Of a stretch of 64,000 bases of DNA, positions 1 to 9,823 are shown piece after piece. Numbering within the stretch: the first letter of the stretch is position 1; each line of letters opens with the position of its first letter. This stretch comes from Paenisporosarcina antarctica (GTDB lineage Bacteria > Bacillota > Bacilli > Bacillales_A > Planococcaceae). The translations under genes were made by a program, and so were the position numbers. The stretch is from positions 1,184,001 to 1,248,000 of the forward strand of contig NZ_CP038015.1 of NCBI RefSeq assembly GCF_004367585.1. Direction: 5' to 3'. A model generated the notes under the pieces. The model had not been told where the DNA came from and ran no database searches. It saw only the letters and a program-made list of their open reading frames with translations.

Positions 1-573
1 CAGTGGAAAAGCCGTGTCTTGATTCGTAGCTCTGAAAATATCTATAATCAATCTTTGGTAGCATCTTTTATTGAAATTAATGGCGAAGAAAAAACGAAAG
101 AATGGGCTAGAGGACTTGTAGCAAACTTTGCGCAAACACCTCAAGGTGGCGACCGCGATCAAGCAAAAGCAATAGCAGCTGGTATTGGTGATGTAGCTAT
201 CATGAATTCTTATTACTTTGGTCAAATGTTGAATTCTATGGAACCAGAAGAAGTTAAAGTAGCAGAAGGGTTAGGCTTATTCTTCCCTAACCAAGAAACA
301 ACAGGTACACATGTAAATGTAAGTGGAGCTGGTGTCGTGAAAACATCTAAAAACAAAGACAATGCAATTAAACTTCTTGAGTTCTTATCAGCTCCTGAAG
401 CACAAAGTACATTTGCAGAAGCAAACTATGAATACCCAGTTAACGAATCAGTAGAACCTTCTGAATTGCTTAAAACATGGGGCGAATTTAAAGAACAAGA
501 TATTTCATTATCTGTTCTTGGCGATAACAATTCAAAATCAATTTTAATTTTTAACGAAGTTGGTTGGAAATAA
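1..573 (+). CDS. Ferric-iron ABC transporter substrate-binding protein, C-terminal part
   Basis: The reading frame is open from base 1, so the N-terminus and signal peptide lie outside the window; 190 codons are visible. The visible part begins QWKSRVLIRSSENIYNQSLV, which resembles the FutA/FbpA (periplasmic iron-binding, type 2) family around the metal-site Arg/Tyr region, and continues with YYFGQML and a typical C-terminal lobe. In Gram-positives such proteins are lipid-anchored outside the membrane and hand Fe3+ to the permease. A permease and an ATPase follow on the same strand after a hairpin. Family assignment is by sequence resemblance; iron as substrate is inferred from that and from the neighbours. 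Confidence 0.85.
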   Translation, partial: QWKSRVLIRSSENIYNQSLVASFIEINGEEKTKEWARGLVANFAQTPQGGDRDQAKAIAAGIGDVAIMNSYYFGQMLNSMEPEEVKVAEGLGLFFPNQETTGTHVNVSGAGVVKTSKNKDNAIKLLEFLSAPEAQSTFAEANYEYPVNESVEPSELLKTWGEFKEQDISLSVLGDNNSKSILIFNEVGWK

Positions 574-585
574 TCAAATAAAATG

Positions 586-620
586 CCCTTGTTACGACTA
601 TTCGTAACAAGGGATTTCTT
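586..620 (+). terminator. Hairpin between binding protein and permease genes
   Basis: An 11-bp perfect stem (CCCTTGTTACG at 586-596 with its complement at 603-613) is followed by a weak T-rich tail. Such partial terminators are common between the binding-protein gene and the membrane genes of ABC operons and would leave more binding protein than permease. Confidence 0.65.
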
Positions 621-645
621 GCGATTGGATAAGAGGTGTTGAGAC

Positions 646-2277
646 GTGCAAAGAAAACTAGCGAATGTAAATATGTGGACGGTATCAGCAGCAATCATTA
701 TGATTCTATTATTTTTGCCAAACTTAACGATTGTAAAGGGAATTTTTACACCATCCAATGAAAACTGGGCACATATGAAAGAATTTGTTATGGGATCTTT
801 TATAAAAACGTCTTTTATCCTCATCAGTGCAACAGCTATTTTGACTATTGTTATCGGCTTAAGCTTAGCTTGGATCATTGTACAATATGATTTTCCTTTG
901 CGACGATTTTTAAAGTGGACGCTTATATTGCCACTATCAATTCCTCCTTTTATTGGTGCATATACGTATCATGGGATTGTCAACTACACAGGTGTTGTTC
1001 AAACAACACTTCGTGACCAATTTGGCATGAGTCTAAATCAATCATACTTTGATATTATGAATTTGCCTGGTGCAATTTTTATTTATACGATGTTTTTATA
1101 TCCGTATGTGTATACGATTACACGAATTTTCTTATCTCAGCAATCCGCTTCTCTAATAGAAAGTGCTCGAATGTTAGGGAAAGGTTCTTGGCGTACTTTC
1201 TTCCAAGTTGTAGTACCGATTTCCAGAGTTTCCGTCATTGGTGGAGCAAGTTTAGTTGTTCTGGAAGTGTTAAATGACTATGGTGTTGTAAAATACTTTG
1301 GCATTCAGACGTTTACAACGGCGATTTTTCAATCTTGGTTTGGTTTGGGCGATATTGAAACGTCAATTAAACTTGCTGCATCACTTATGGGGTTTGTAAT
1401 TATAATCTTAATGATCGAAAAACTATTACGAGGTAGACGTCAATACAGTTACTCAACGACCAAAGTGCGACCCTTACAACTCATTCAGTTGAAAGGTTTG
1501 AAAGCATTTTTAGCTACTAGTTATGGATTAATTATTTTAAGCTTAGGCTTCTTTATTCCAATAGCTCAGCTTATTGATTGGACAATCTTAACGTTTGGTA
1601 CAATTCCAATGAGTGAATTCATGTCTTATGTGAAAAATTCAGTATTAGTTGCTGGAATAACCGCAACAGTTATTATTATTTTTGCATTAATTGTTGGGAA
1701 TTTCAGTCGCTTAGTACATGGGAAAGTAGCGAATTTGTTGCCTAAATTATCTATTCTCGGTTATTCTATACCAGGAGCGGTCATTGCTGTTGCTGTTGTC
1801 ACAGCATTTATCGGACTTGATCGTTTTTTAGCACCTTTGTATCAACTGATGGGTATTAATAAAACACTTGTACTAAGCGTAAGTTTAATTATGTTAATTT
1901 CTGCATATATTATTCGATTTTTCGCGATTGGTTATAATTCCATCGAATCTGGATATGATAAAATTGGAACAGATTTTAGAGACGCCTCCAGACTTCTCGG
2001 TGTCGGTCTAACAAAAACATTTTTCAAAGTTGATTTACCCATGCTAAAAGGAGCCATTATTAGCGGCTTTCTATTAATTTTTATTGATATCTTGAAAGAA
2101 ATTCCGTTAACGTTAATTTTACGTCCATTTAATTTCGATACGCTTTCAACGAAAGCATTTCAATATGCAAGTGATGAAAAAATTATGGAAGCTTCGCAAG
2201 CTTCGTTATTAATTGTTGGAATAAGTGCCCTTGCTATTTATATTTTCTATAAGTTTCTAGAAAAGGAGCGTGATTGA
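646..2277 (+). CDS. Ferric-iron ABC transporter permease, fused double domain
   Basis: A 543-residue integral membrane protein with about twelve hydrophobic segments and two copies of the binding-protein-dependent permease domain, the arrangement of FbpB/AfuB-type iron permeases. The two coupling EAA-like loops are visible as ESARMLGKGSWRTFFQVVVP (about residue 177) and DASRLLGVGLTKTFFKVDLP (about residue 446). The start is GTG at 646, 7 nt after the Shine-Dalgarno AGAGGTG. It lies between the binding protein and the ATPase genes, and the ATPase start follows its stop codon by one base. It should form the channel of the Fe3+ importer in the cytoplasmic membrane. Confidence 0.85.
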   Translation: MQRKLANVNMWTVSAAIIMILLFLPNLTIVKGIFTPSNENWAHMKEFVMGSFIKTSFILISATAILTIVIGLSLAWIIVQYDFPLRRFLKWTLILPLSIPPFIGAYTYHGIVNYTGVVQTTLRDQFGMSLNQSYFDIMNLPGAIFIYTMFLYPYVYTITRIFLSQQSASLIESARMLGKGSWRTFFQVVVPISRVSVIGGASLVVLEVLNDYGVVKYFGIQTFTTAIFQSWFGLGDIETSIKLAASLMGFVIIILMIEKLLRGRRQYSYSTTKVRPLQLIQLKGLKAFLATSYGLIILSLGFFIPIAQLIDWTILTFGTIPMSEFMSYVKNSVLVAGITATVIIIFALIVGNFSRLVHGKVANLLPKLSILGYSIPGAVIAVAVVTAFIGLDRFLAPLYQLMGINKTLVLSVSLIMLISAYIIRFFAIGYNSIESGYDKIGTDFRDASRLLGVGLTKTFFKVDLPMLKGAIISGFLLIFIDILKEIPLTLILRPFNFDTLSTKAFQYASDEKIMEASQASLLIVGISALAIYIFYKFLEKERD

Positions 2278-2278
2278 T

Positions 2279-3022
2279 ATGTTTATTTCCATTAAAAATG
2301 TTTGTTTCTCATATCCAAATACAGAATCTGTAGCACTTGATCAGTTTTCAATGAATATTGAAAAAGGTGAAGTGATTTCAATATTAGGTAGAAGTGGTAG
2401 TGGAAAAAGCACTATTTTGCGTATCCTTGCTGGACTTGAAAAGTCAACAAACGGATCTTTAACAATACAGGATGAAATAGTTTTTGATGACAATACATTT
2501 TTACAACCAGAAAAACGAGGAATTGGTATGGTCTTTCAAGATTATGCATTATTTCCTCATATGACCGTTGGTGAAAATATTCTATTTGGTTTATTTCAAT
2601 TGAAAAAAGTACAAAAGAAAAAGCGACTTAAAGAAGTTTTGGAATTAGTTGAACTTGAAGATTATGAAAAACGCTATCCACATCAATTGAGTGGTGGTCA
2701 ACAACAACGTGTTGCGATTGCAAGAGCAATTGCGCCGAACCCACACTTAATTTTGCTAGATGAACCATTTAGTAATTTAGATGCAGAGCTACAGGTGAAA
2801 ATTCGAAAAGATTTACGTGAGATTTTGAAAAAAGCAAACATCACATCTATCTTTGTCACACATGATGAAAACGATGCACATGCACTTGCAGACCGTATAG
2901 TTAAATTGAAAGACGGATGCATTGATCTAATTGGCAGTCCATGTGACTTACTTGGGACCACACCTTACCCCGCCTTAGATTTGGATCCCCTAATTGAAAA
3001 ACGAGAATTAGTAACCAATTAA
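2279..3022 (+). CDS. Ferric-iron ABC transporter ATP-binding protein
   Basis: A 247-residue ABC ATPase with Walker A GRSGSGKST, Q-loop VFQDYALFPH, signature LSGGQQQRVAIARA, Walker B LILLDEP and the switch His in VTHDENDA. It lacks the long C-terminal TOBE region of FbpC/PotA proteins. The ATG at 2279 is chosen over an upstream in-frame GTG at 2270 because AAGGAG at 2263-2268 is 10 nt from the ATG but only 1 nt from the GTG. It energises uptake with the permease immediately upstream. Confidence 0.85.
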   Translation: MFISIKNVCFSYPNTESVALDQFSMNIEKGEVISILGRSGSGKSTILRILAGLEKSTNGSLTIQDEIVFDDNTFLQPEKRGIGMVFQDYALFPHMTVGENILFGLFQLKKVQKKKRLKEVLELVELEDYEKRYPHQLSGGQQQRVAIARAIAPNPHLILLDEPFSNLDAELQVKIRKDLREILKKANITSIFVTHDENDAHALADRIVKLKDGCIDLIGSPCDLLGTTPYPALDLDPLIEKRELVTN

Positions 3023-3035
3023 TTAGTAATTAGTG

Positions 3036-3064
3036 TTGCATTTAAATTACTGCAAGAGTAAGAT
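3036..3064 (+). promoter_or_regulatory. Sigma-A promoter of the thrS leader
   Basis: TTGCAT at 3036-3041, a 17-bp spacer and TAAGAT at 3059-3064 lie just upstream of the T-box leader; transcription would begin near 3071. Confidence 0.6.
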
Positions 3065-3070
3065 ATCAAC

Positions 3071-3335
3071 ATATGAATAATGAAATGCCAAGAAGAGGAC
3101 AACAATGATCTGTACGACTTTTTAGAGAGAGAAGCCATGGCTGAAAGCTTCTTAAGTACGATAGTCATTTACCACCTCGGAGCAGCAACAGTGAACAATC
3201 TTAGTAACTGTTGACGGTTACGGCCCGTTAGCCGGCTCAAAGCTTCATCTTTTTAGTCATGTGACTATCGAGAAGGAAGAAGGGTGGAACCACGAACTCA
3301 AACCTCGTCCCTTTCATAGGACGGGGTTTTTTCTG
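3071..3335 (+). promoter_or_regulatory. T-box riboswitch controlling thrS
   Basis: The leader contains the conserved T-box sequence AGGGTGGAACCACG at 3281-3294, followed by a terminator with arms CCTCGTCC (3303-3310) and GGACGGGG (3319-3326) and a T run. The likely specifier is ACC (Thr) at 3171-3173; like the TTC specifier of the pheS leader in this window it is directly followed by ACC. Uncharged tRNA-Thr pairing with the T-box would release the antiterminator and allow thrS expression. Confidence 0.92.
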
Positions 3336-3437
3336 TTCAATTTTTTAAGAAATAATAGTAATGAGAATTCAAAATGGAGCATAAAATCGTGATTTTATCG
3401 GTCTTTTTTGAACTACATCTAAAAAGGAGTGTTCAAC

Positions 3438-5363
3438 ATGTCAGAAACAATTAAACTCAAGTTTCCAGATGGTGCTGTAAAGGAGTTCCCAAAAGGCACA
3501 ACAACAGAAGACGTGGCAGCGTCAATCAGTCCTGGACTACGTAAAAAAGCATTAGCAGGTAAATTAGATAATCAACTTATGGACTTAAAGGCACCACTTG
3601 AGCATGATGGAGAGATTGCAATTGTCACTGCTGGATCAGACGAAGCATTAGAAGTGTTACGTCACAGCACGGCTCATTTACTAGCTCAAGCTGTAAAACG
3701 TATTTACAAAGATGTGAAATTAGGTGTAGGTCCCGTTATTGAAAATGGATTTTACTATGATATTGATTGTCCAGAACCGATTACAAAAGAAGAATTAATA
3801 ATAATCGAAAAAGAAATGAAAAAAATCATCAAAGAAAACATTGAAATTGTACGTCATAATGTGTCTCGTTCTGAAGCATTTGATAAATTTAAAGATGATG
3901 AATATAAAGTTGAATTATTAGAAGCTATTGCTAAAGATGATCAAGTATCAATCTATGAACAGGGTGATTTCTTCGACCTTTGCCGAGGAGTACATGTACC
4001 TTCAACTGGTAAACTAAAAGAATTTAAATTATTGAGTGTAGCGGGTGCATACTGGCGTGGAAACAGCGACAATAAAATGTTGCAACGTATATATGGAACT
4101 GCTTTCTTTACAAAAGAAGAGCTTTCAGCACATTTAGTTATGCTTGAAGAAGCGAAAGAGCGCGATCATCGTAAAATCGGGAAAGAATTAAATTTGTTTA
4201 TGAATTCACAAAAAGTTGGTCAAGGTTTGCCAATGTGGTTACCAAAAGGCGCTACAATTCGTCGTATTATCGAAAGGTACATCGTAGATAAAGAAGTGAA
4301 GCTTGGGTACGACCACGTATATACACCTGTTATGGGAAGCGTCGAACTATATAAAACAAGTGGACACTGGGACCACTATCAAGAAAATATGTTCCCTGTA
4401 ATGAGCATGGATAATGAAGAGTTAGTGCTACGTCCTATGAACTGTCCACATCATATGATGATTTTCAAAAACGGCATTCATTCGTATCGAAACCTTCCAA
4501 TGCGTATTGCTGAGCTTGGTACAATGCACCGTTATGAAATGTCAGGAGCCCTTACTGGACTTCAACGTGTTCGTGGTATGACGTTAAACGATGCGCATAT
4601 TTTTGTTCGTCCAGACCAAATTAAAGACGAATTTAAACGTGTAGTTCAATTAATCATTGATGTATATAAAGACTTTGACTTAAATGATTATTCATTCCGA
4701 GTGTCATATCGTGATCCTGAAGATAAAGAAAAGTACTATGATGACGATGATATGTGGCATAAAGCTCAGTCAATGTTAAAAGAAGCGATGGATGAACTTG
4801 GCTTAGATTATTTCGAGGCTGATGGGGAAGCTGCTTTTTATGGTCCTAAATTAGACGTAATGGTGAAAACGGCATTAGGCAAGGAAGAAACTTTATCAAC
4901 TGTTCAACTAGACTTCCTATTGCCCGAGCGATTTGATCTGTCATACATCGGTGAAGATGGAAAACAACATCGTCCAGTTGTTATCCACAGGGGAGTCGTT
5001 TCAACAATGGAACGTTTTGTAGCCTTCTTAATTGAAGAATACAAAGGCGCGTTCCCAACTTGGTTGGCACCTGTTCAAGTACAAGTAATTCCTGTATCAA
5101 ATGAAGCACACTTTGACTATGCAAAAGGCGTCATTGAAAAATTACAAGCAGCAGGGCTTCGCATCGACATGGACGATCGAGAAGAAAAGTTAGGGTATAA
5201 AATTCGTGAAGCGCAAATGCAAAAGATTCCTTATATGCTGGTACTTGGAGACAAAGAGATGGAAAGTGGTTTTGTAAATGTTCGTAAATACGGACAGCAA
5301 AATTCAGAAAGTATCTCTTTTGATGAGTTCCTTTCTCGTATTCAAAAAGAAATTAGCAATTAG
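3438..5363 (+). CDS. thrS: Threonyl-tRNA synthetase
   Basis: A 641-residue class II synthetase charging tRNA-Thr. In order: TGS domain (about 1-62), editing domain with [12 protein letters not shown] (about 72-83), catalytic core with the zinc-binding Cys in MNCPHH and motif 2 around [18 protein letters not shown], then the HGTP anticodon-binding domain (about 540-641). Length matches bacterial ThrRS. The ATG at 3438 is preferred because AAGGAG at 3424-3429 is 8 nt upstream, while an in-frame GTG at 3429 overlaps that ribosome site. Regulated by the preceding T-box. Confidence 0.98.
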   Translation: MSETIKLKFPDGAVKEFPKGTTTEDVAASISPGLRKKALAGKLDNQLMDLKAPLEHDGEIAIVTAGSDEALEVLRHSTAHLLAQAVKRIYKDVKLGVGPVIENGFYYDIDCPEPITKEELIIIEKEMKKIIKENIEIVRHNVSRSEAFDKFKDDEYKVELLEAIAKDDQVSIYEQGDFFDLCRGVHVPSTGKLKEFKLLSVAGAYWRGNSDNKMLQRIYGTAFFTKEELSAHLVMLEEAKERDHRKIGKELNLFMNSQKVGQGLPMWLPKGATIRRIIERYIVDKEVKLGYDHVYTPVMGSVELYKTSGHWDHYQENMFPVMSMDNEELVLRPMNCPHHMMIFKNGIHSYRNLPMRIAELGTMHRYEMSGALTGLQRVRGMTLNDAHIFVRPDQIKDEFKRVVQLIIDVYKDFDLNDYSFRVSYRDPEDKEKYYDDDDMWHKAQSMLKEAMDELGLDYFEADGEAAFYGPKLDVMVKTALGKEETLSTVQLDFLLPERFDLSYIGEDGKQHRPVVIHRGVVSTMERFVAFLIEEYKGAFPTWLAPVQVQVIPVSNEAHFDYAKGVIEKLQAAGLRIDMDDREEKLGYKIREAQMQKIPYMLVLGDKEMESGFVNVRKYGQQNSESISFDEFLSRIQKEISN

Positions 5364-5366
5364 TGG

Positions 5367-5395
5367 TTGACAGTTTTAATTTGGAATGGTAATCT
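5367..5395 (+). promoter_or_regulatory. Sigma-A promoter of infC-rpmI-rplT
   Basis: TTGACA at 5367-5372 and TAATCT at 5390-5395 with a 17-bp spacer, preceded by TGG (extended -10). It begins almost at the thrS stop codon and drives the long infC leader. Confidence 0.65.
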
Positions 5396-5401
5396 TATAA
5401 A

Positions 5402-5659
5402 GGTTATTGAATACAAAAGTTTGTGGTATAAGAAGAGGCTGCCCGCTTCTCACCTGATTGACACTATTAGTTGTTGACAGGTCGGCACACGATTAAACGT
5501 AACGTACAGTGTTGTACTTGCATATATCGGCGGGCGGACATCTTACATGTCCGCCCGTTTTTTTATTGGTCCGGAACGGCGTAACTTACTCAGGTATTTA
5601 CCTAACTGAGAGATATGCCCAAACCATGTATTCGCGACACTACCTGGAGGTGGATTACT
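5402..5659 (+). promoter_or_regulatory. L20 autoregulatory leader with terminator, upstream of infC
   Basis: About 250 nt of structured leader precedes infC. It ends in a strong terminator: CGGGCGGACAT (5531-5541) pairs with ATGTCCGCCCG (5547-5557), followed by a run of T. In Bacillales this leader binds ribosomal protein L20, the product of rplT two genes downstream, and attenuates the operon. I recognise it from position, length and the terminator; I have not modelled the L20-binding fold. Confidence 0.8.
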
Positions 5660-6178
5660 ATTAGCAAAGACATGTATGTAAACGATGGCATTCGCGCACG
5701 TGAACTTCGAATTATCGACCAAAACGGAGATCAATTAGGAGTGAAAACGCGCAACGAAGCGCTTGAAATTGCCGCTAACGTTAATTTGGATCTTGTCCTT
5801 GTGGCCCCTCAAGCCAAGCCACCAGTCGCTCGTATTATGGACTATGGTAAATTCAAGTTTGAGAATCAAAAGAAAGATCGTGAAACTCGTAAAAATCAAA
5901 AGATTATCATATTGAAAGAGGTTCGTTTGAGCCCAACAATTGATGAGCATGATTTCCAAACGAAATTACGAAATGCAGTTAAATTCCTTGAAAAAGGTGA
6001 CAAAGTCAAAGCTTCTATTCGCTTTAAAGGTCGTGCGATTACGCACAAAGAAATTGGCCAACGAGTATTAGATCGTTTTGCAGAAGCTTGTGCTGAAGTA
6101 TCGACGGTTGAGCAAAAACCGAAGATGGATGGCCGTAGCATGTTCTTGGTTCTTCAACCTAAGAACGAAAAAAAATAA
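5660..6178 (+). CDS. infC: Translation initiation factor IF-3, AUU start codon
   Basis: A 172-residue IF-3. The N-domain starts near residue 7 ([11 protein letters not shown]) and the C-domain carries the conserved [14 protein letters not shown]. It binds the 30S subunit and enforces correct start-codon selection. The start is the non-standard ATT at 5660: GGAGGTGG at 5646-5653 is 6 nt upstream, and the protein then begins (M)SKD like the B. subtilis protein. The first in-frame ATG (5672) is too far from the ribosome site. An AUU start is the known means by which IF-3 represses its own translation. Confidence 0.95.
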   Translation: MSKDMYVNDGIRARELRIIDQNGDQLGVKTRNEALEIAANVNLDLVLVAPQAKPPVARIMDYGKFKFENQKKDRETRKNQKIIILKEVRLSPTIDEHDFQTKLRNAVKFLEKGDKVKASIRFKGRAITHKEIGQRVLDRFAEACAEVSTVEQKPKMDGRSMFLVLQPKNEKK

Positions 6179-6208
6179 GATCGACGAACAGTTTAGGAGG
6201 AATTCCAC

Positions 6209-6409
6209 ATGCCGAAAATGAAAACTCACCGTGGCGCTGCTAAGCGTTTTAAAAAGACTGGTTCTGGAAAATTAAAACGTGCAAGTGCTTACCGCAGTCA
6301 CTTATTTGCAAACAAGTCTACTAAAGCTAAACGTAAGTTGCGTAAAGGCGGATTTGTTTCTTCAGGAGATTACAAACGTATCAAATCACTTATCGCTTAC
6401 ATGAAATAA
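6209..6409 (+). CDS. rpmI: Ribosomal protein bL35
   Basis: A 66-residue, strongly basic protein beginning [20 protein letters not shown], the typical start of bL35 of the 50S subunit. The Shine-Dalgarno AGGAGG is ideally spaced. Middle gene of the infC-rpmI-rplT operon, 30 bp after infC. Confidence 0.98.
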   Translation: MPKMKTHRGAAKRFKKTGSGKLKRASAYRSHLFANKSTKAKRKLRKGGFVSSGDYKRIKSLIAYMK

Positions 6410-6441
6410 TATATGAAATTTAATCAGCAGGAGGTAATGTT

Positions 6442-6801
6442 ATGCCACGCGTAAAAGGCGGAACAGTGACGCGCCAGCGTCGTAAAAAAGTTATAAAATT
6501 AGCAAAAGGTTATTATGGTGCTAAAAGTTTATTATATAAAGTAGCAAACCAAGCAGTTATGAAATCAGGTATGTATGCATACCGTGACCGTCGTCAAAAC
6601 AAACGTGACTTCCGTAGATTATGGATTACACGTATCAATGCCGCGGCTCGTTTGAACGGTCTTTCTTACAGCCGTTTAATGCACGGTTTGAAATTAGCTG
6701 GAATCGAAGTTAACCGTAAAATGCTAGCAGAATTAGCTGTTACAGATGCGGCTTCATTCACGCAATTAACAGACGCTGCAAAAAAAGCAATGAACAAGTA
6801 A
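6442..6801 (+). CDS. rplT: Ribosomal protein bL20
   Basis: A 119-residue basic protein with the bL20 hallmarks MPRVKGG and [17 protein letters not shown]. It is required early in 50S assembly and in Bacillales also represses this operon by binding the infC leader. Good AGGAGG ribosome site; last gene before the operon terminator. Confidence 0.98.
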   Translation: MPRVKGGTVTRQRRKKVIKLAKGYYGAKSLLYKVANQAVMKSGMYAYRDRRQNKRDFRRLWITRINAAARLNGLSYSRLMHGLKLAGIEVNRKMLAELAVTDAASFTQLTDAAKKAMNK

Positions 6802-6813
6802 ATTCTAATACTT

Positions 6814-6848
6814 AAAAGACTGATGGATTTTCCATCAGTCTTTTTTTA
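6814..6848 (+). terminator. Terminator of the infC operon
   Basis: GACTGATGGA (6818-6827) and its complement (6831-6840) form a 10-bp stem extended by A/T pairs and followed by seven T. Confidence 0.9.
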
Positions 6849-6967
6849 GATAAACAAGTATAAGTTTTTGCGAGCAGCCCTCCTCACTCGGAGCAGCTAT
6901 GTATAGTTCTATGCGATGGTGCTTTACACTTTTCTTTACATTCATTATTTTTCGTAGGAGGAATTTT

Positions 6968-7249
6968 ATGATACATATCATTTTCAACGGCTTTATAATT
7001 ATCATGTCAATTATTGCTTTTTTCACCATGGGCCATGACAAATCAGCAGCAAGAGCTAGTAAACGACGTGTTCCAGAACGCACTTTGTGGAAACTTGCTA
7101 TATTTGGCGGAGGTTTGGGTGCATATTTAGGAATGATTATCTTTCGCCATAAAACGAAACATACGTCCTTTCGCATTGGCTTTATTTTACTAGCCATCGC
7201 TCAAGTTGCCTTGATGATTTGGGCAACTCCATTATTAAAAGAACTATAA
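6968..7249 (+). CDS. ysdA: DUF1294 membrane protein YsdA
   Basis: A 93-residue protein with about three hydrophobic segments. The motif MGHDKSAARASKRRVPERTLW, followed by a Gly-rich segment and HKTKHTSFR, is typical of the DUF1294 family, which has no known function. The start at 6968 is set by TAGGAGG eight bases upstream; an earlier in-frame ATG at 6899 has no ribosome site. In B. subtilis ysdA occupies the same place after rplT. Confidence 0.85.
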   Translation: MIHIIFNGFIIIMSIIAFFTMGHDKSAARASKRRVPERTLWKLAIFGGGLGAYLGMIIFRHKTKHTSFRIGFILLAIAQVALMIWATPLLKEL

Positions 7250-7299
7250 AGTACATTTCAGTTTGATCTCTAATATAACAACCAAATACTGCAACAGAA

Positions 7300-7334
7300 A
7301 AAACCCGACATATTTACTTCTACGTCGGGTTTGC
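7300..7334. terminator. Bidirectional terminator between ysdA and ysdB
   Basis: AACCCGAC (about 7302-7309) and GTCGGGTT (about 7324-7331) form a stem with A and T runs on both flanks, between two convergent genes. Confidence 0.75.
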
Positions 7335-7337
7335 TGA

Positions 7338-7724
7338 TCATTCAGGTTTCATTAAATCTTCAATGGGGTTTTTCCAGCTAATATCAGCATCTGGGTAGTT
7401 CATTAAAATTTCTTTTTCTAAAAACAAGAAATCATCACGAGTAAAGCCTTGTAAATTCATCGTATCTTTGGCCCAAACAAAAATAGAGACCACTTCAAAT
7501 GCATTATCAGTCGTACCTAGGTATTTTTCTCCTTCAAATAATGCTCCCTTAAAGGAAATAAAGAAATTCTTCCGTACATTTTTAACATCATCATAAAAAT
7601 AATACGAACCTTTCTCATAAGACTCATCCAGTTTTCTCTTTGGATCCATTAAGTAAACAATTCCACGATAAAATAAATAAATAATAAGAGAGATAATTAA
7701 AAATCGAATTAATACAATAATCAT
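7338..7724 (-). CDS. ysdB: YsdB-like protein (sigma-W regulon family)
   Basis: A 128-residue protein with one N-terminal membrane segment (about residues 1-20, MIIVLIRFLIISLIIYLFYR) and a soluble, acidic and aromatic-rich remainder. It resembles YsdB, a sigma-W-regulated protein of unknown function. Position matches B. subtilis (ysdA-ysdB-ysdC) although other genes intervene. The start at 7724 is chosen because AAGGGGG lies just upstream; the frame is open 21 codons further without a ribosome site. Confidence 0.7.
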   Translation of the reverse strand: MIIVLIRFLIISLIIYLFYRGIVYLMDPKRKLDESYEKGSYYFYDDVKNVRKNFFISFKGALFEGEKYLGTTDNAFEVVSIFVWAKDTMNLQGFTRDDFLFLEKEILMNYPDADISWKNPIEDLMKPE

Positions 7725-7821
7725 AAATAACCCCCTTTGGGCAGACGTGTTACTATGTATACGGATGAACAAATCCATTGGTTTCAAGATTCATCAAATT
7801 AATTATTTGGAGGCATTTGAC

Positions 7822-8313
7822 ATGCACTTACAACAACTTTTTAAAATGCAAAAATCTCTCGATACATATATTCAATCTGAAAAAAAAATTACAAATGATG
7901 TATTTTTGGAAAAAGGACTAGCACTGCTAGTTGAACTTGCAGAGCTAGCTAATGAAACAAGATGCTTTAAATTTTGGAGCGAAAAAGGACCTTCCGAAAA
8001 ACATGTCATTTTAGAAGAATATGTAGATTCAATTCACTTTTTATTATCTCTTGGAATTGAAAAGAATTTGAATGACTTAGAAAACTGGCCAGTTCATCAA
8101 CAACATAAGGATGAGTCATTAACCATGCTATTTATACATACACAGGACTCCATTAATCAATTTTTACAGATTTCTACGATAGACAATTATGAGAATGTAT
8201 GGTCGTGGTATGGGGCAGTTGCATCAAAACTTGGATTTACGCATGAAGAAATCATACAAGCATATTTTGATAAAAATGAAAAAAATTATGAGCGCCAACG
8301 TTCAGGTTATTAA
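7822..8313 (+). CDS. Dimeric dUTPase / all-alpha NTP pyrophosphatase
   Basis: A 163-residue all-helical protein. The motif GLALLVELAELANETRCFKFW followed by EEYVDSIHFLLSLG supplies the ExxE...ExxxD metal-binding residues of the dimeric dUTPase (DUTPase_2/MazG-like) superfamily, which hydrolyses dUTP to dUMP and keeps uracil out of DNA. The ATG at 7822 is preceded by TTGGAGG; an in-frame ATG at 7747 has no such site. It sits between divergent ysdB and the M42 peptidase gene. Confidence 0.8.
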   Translation: MHLQQLFKMQKSLDTYIQSEKKITNDVFLEKGLALLVELAELANETRCFKFWSEKGPSEKHVILEEYVDSIHFLLSLGIEKNLNDLENWPVHQQHKDESLTMLFIHTQDSINQFLQISTIDNYENVWSWYGAVASKLGFTHEEIIQAYFDKNEKNYERQRSGY

Positions 8314-8321
8314 CGAATATT

Positions 8322-8350
8322 TTGAAAATTGAACACGTTTACATTATAAT
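8322..8350 (+). promoter_or_regulatory. Sigma-A promoter of ysdC
   Basis: TTGAAA at 8322-8327 and TATAAT at 8345-8350 with a 17-bp spacer, 33 bp upstream of the gene start. Confidence 0.75.
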
Positions 8351-8383
8351 GATATCTGTAGATATATTTAGGAGGGCGAAATA

Positions 8384-9472
8384 ATGACAAAGCTAGACGC
8401 AACACTTACAATGTTAAAAGAATTAACAGATGCTAGAGCAATTCCAGGTAATGAACGTGAAGCTCGCGATGTAATGAGAAAATACATAGAGCCTTTTGCT
8501 GACCGTATGGATACGGACAACTTAGGTAGCTTAATCGCTGAAAAAGTTGGCGATGCTAATGGTCCCAAAATTATGGTTGCTGGACATTTAGATGAAGTCG
8601 GCTTTATGGTTTCACAGATTGATGACAAAGGTTTCTTGAAGTTTCAAACGGTTGGAGGTTGGTGGTCACAAGTAATGTTAGCTCAACGAGTAACAATCGT
8701 TACACGTAAAGGACAATCGATTACAGGTGTCATCGGTTCGAAACCACCACATATATTAACTCCTGAAGCGCGTAAAAAACCAGTGGATATAAAAGATATG
8801 TTTATTGATATCGGTGCGTCTTCTAAAAAAGAAGCTATGGAGTGGGGCGTATTACCTGGAGATATGGTTACTCCATATTTTGAATTTACGGTCATGAACA
8901 ACGATAAATTACTTCTAGCAAAAGCATGGGACAATCGCATAGGTTGTGCGATCGCAATTGACGTATTAAAGGCTTTGAAAGGGGAGAACCACCCGAATAT
9001 TGTTTATGGTGTTGGGGCAGTTCAAGAAGAAGTAGGATTACGTGGTGCACGTACAGCTGCTACAAAAATTAAACCCGATATCGGCTTCGCAGTTGACGTT
9101 GGGATTGCTGGGGATACACCAGGAATTACTTCAAAAGAATCTACAAGCAAAATGGGTGATGGTCCTCAATTAGTATTGTTTGATGCATCTATGGTTTCTC
9201 ATAAAGGTCTTCGAGATTTAGTGGTAAATACGGCTGAAGAAAACAATATTCCTTACCAGTTCGAATCAATGCCTGGTGGCGGAACAGATGCTGGAGCCAT
9301 TCACTTAACTGCCAACGGAGTGCCTTCGTTAGCAATTGGTGTTGCAACTCGCTATATTCATTCGCATGCAGGTATATTACACCGAGATGATTATGAAAAT
9401 GCAGTAAAATTAATTGTTGCAGTTATCAAGAAACTAGATCGTGACACAGTGAACAAAATTATATTTGATTAA
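8384..9472 (+). CDS. ysdC: M42 family glutamyl/leucyl aminopeptidase
   Basis: A 362-residue co-catalytic metallopeptidase. Metal ligands and catalytic residues lie in VAGHLDEVG (His/Asp, about 66), WDNRIGCA (Asp, about 182), QEEVGLRGA (catalytic Glu pair, about 214), DVG and HSHAG near the C-terminus. These enzymes form large cytosolic assemblies that trim peptides. Strong GGAGGG site before ATG 8384. Single-gene unit with its own promoter and a terminator at 9603. Confidence 0.92.
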   Translation: MTKLDATLTMLKELTDARAIPGNEREARDVMRKYIEPFADRMDTDNLGSLIAEKVGDANGPKIMVAGHLDEVGFMVSQIDDKGFLKFQTVGGWWSQVMLAQRVTIVTRKGQSITGVIGSKPPHILTPEARKKPVDIKDMFIDIGASSKKEAMEWGVLPGDMVTPYFEFTVMNNDKLLLAKAWDNRIGCAIAIDVLKALKGENHPNIVYGVGAVQEEVGLRGARTAATKIKPDIGFAVDVGIAGDTPGITSKESTSKMGDGPQLVLFDASMVSHKGLRDLVVNTAEENNIPYQFESMPGGGTDAGAIHLTANGVPSLAIGVATRYIHSHAGILHRDDYENAVKLIVAVIKKLDRDTVNKIIFD

Positions 9473-9823
9473 CATTCCTTAAAAGTATTACTAATGGTGA
9501 TGGATATACTATTTTTAGATGAAAAGCAATAGCTTATTGAAAGCTAGTAGCATTAACCATTGTTAACTCTCTTAATTAAAAGCCTTTAAATATTTCTAGT
9601 TTAAGCGTAGTCTACTGACTACGCTTTTATTGTGCGATTTTTTACCATCTTTTAGTTATATCAATTGGAAACAAAAAATGGGATAAGTCTATTAATTAAG
9701 CCCGTCAGCCTAAAGAATTTTACTATCATTTAATATGTTATAGAAGTAAGACAAATTACGGATTTAATTGGATATCCATGTGGAGTCTACTAACAATCCG
9801 AGAGAAAGGAGGTGTAATCAATT
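9473..9823. other. Intergenic region ysdC to Cys-rich repeat gene
   Basis: It contains the ysdC terminator (9603-9635) and the AAAGGAGGTG ribosome site of the next gene (9805-9814). I see no convincing promoter motif for the Cys-rich gene and no further gene. Confidence 0.5.
9603..9635 (+). terminator. Terminator downstream of ysdC
   Basis: AAGCGTAGTC (9603-9612) pairs with GACTACGCTT (9617-9626), followed by TTTTAT. Confidence 0.8.
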
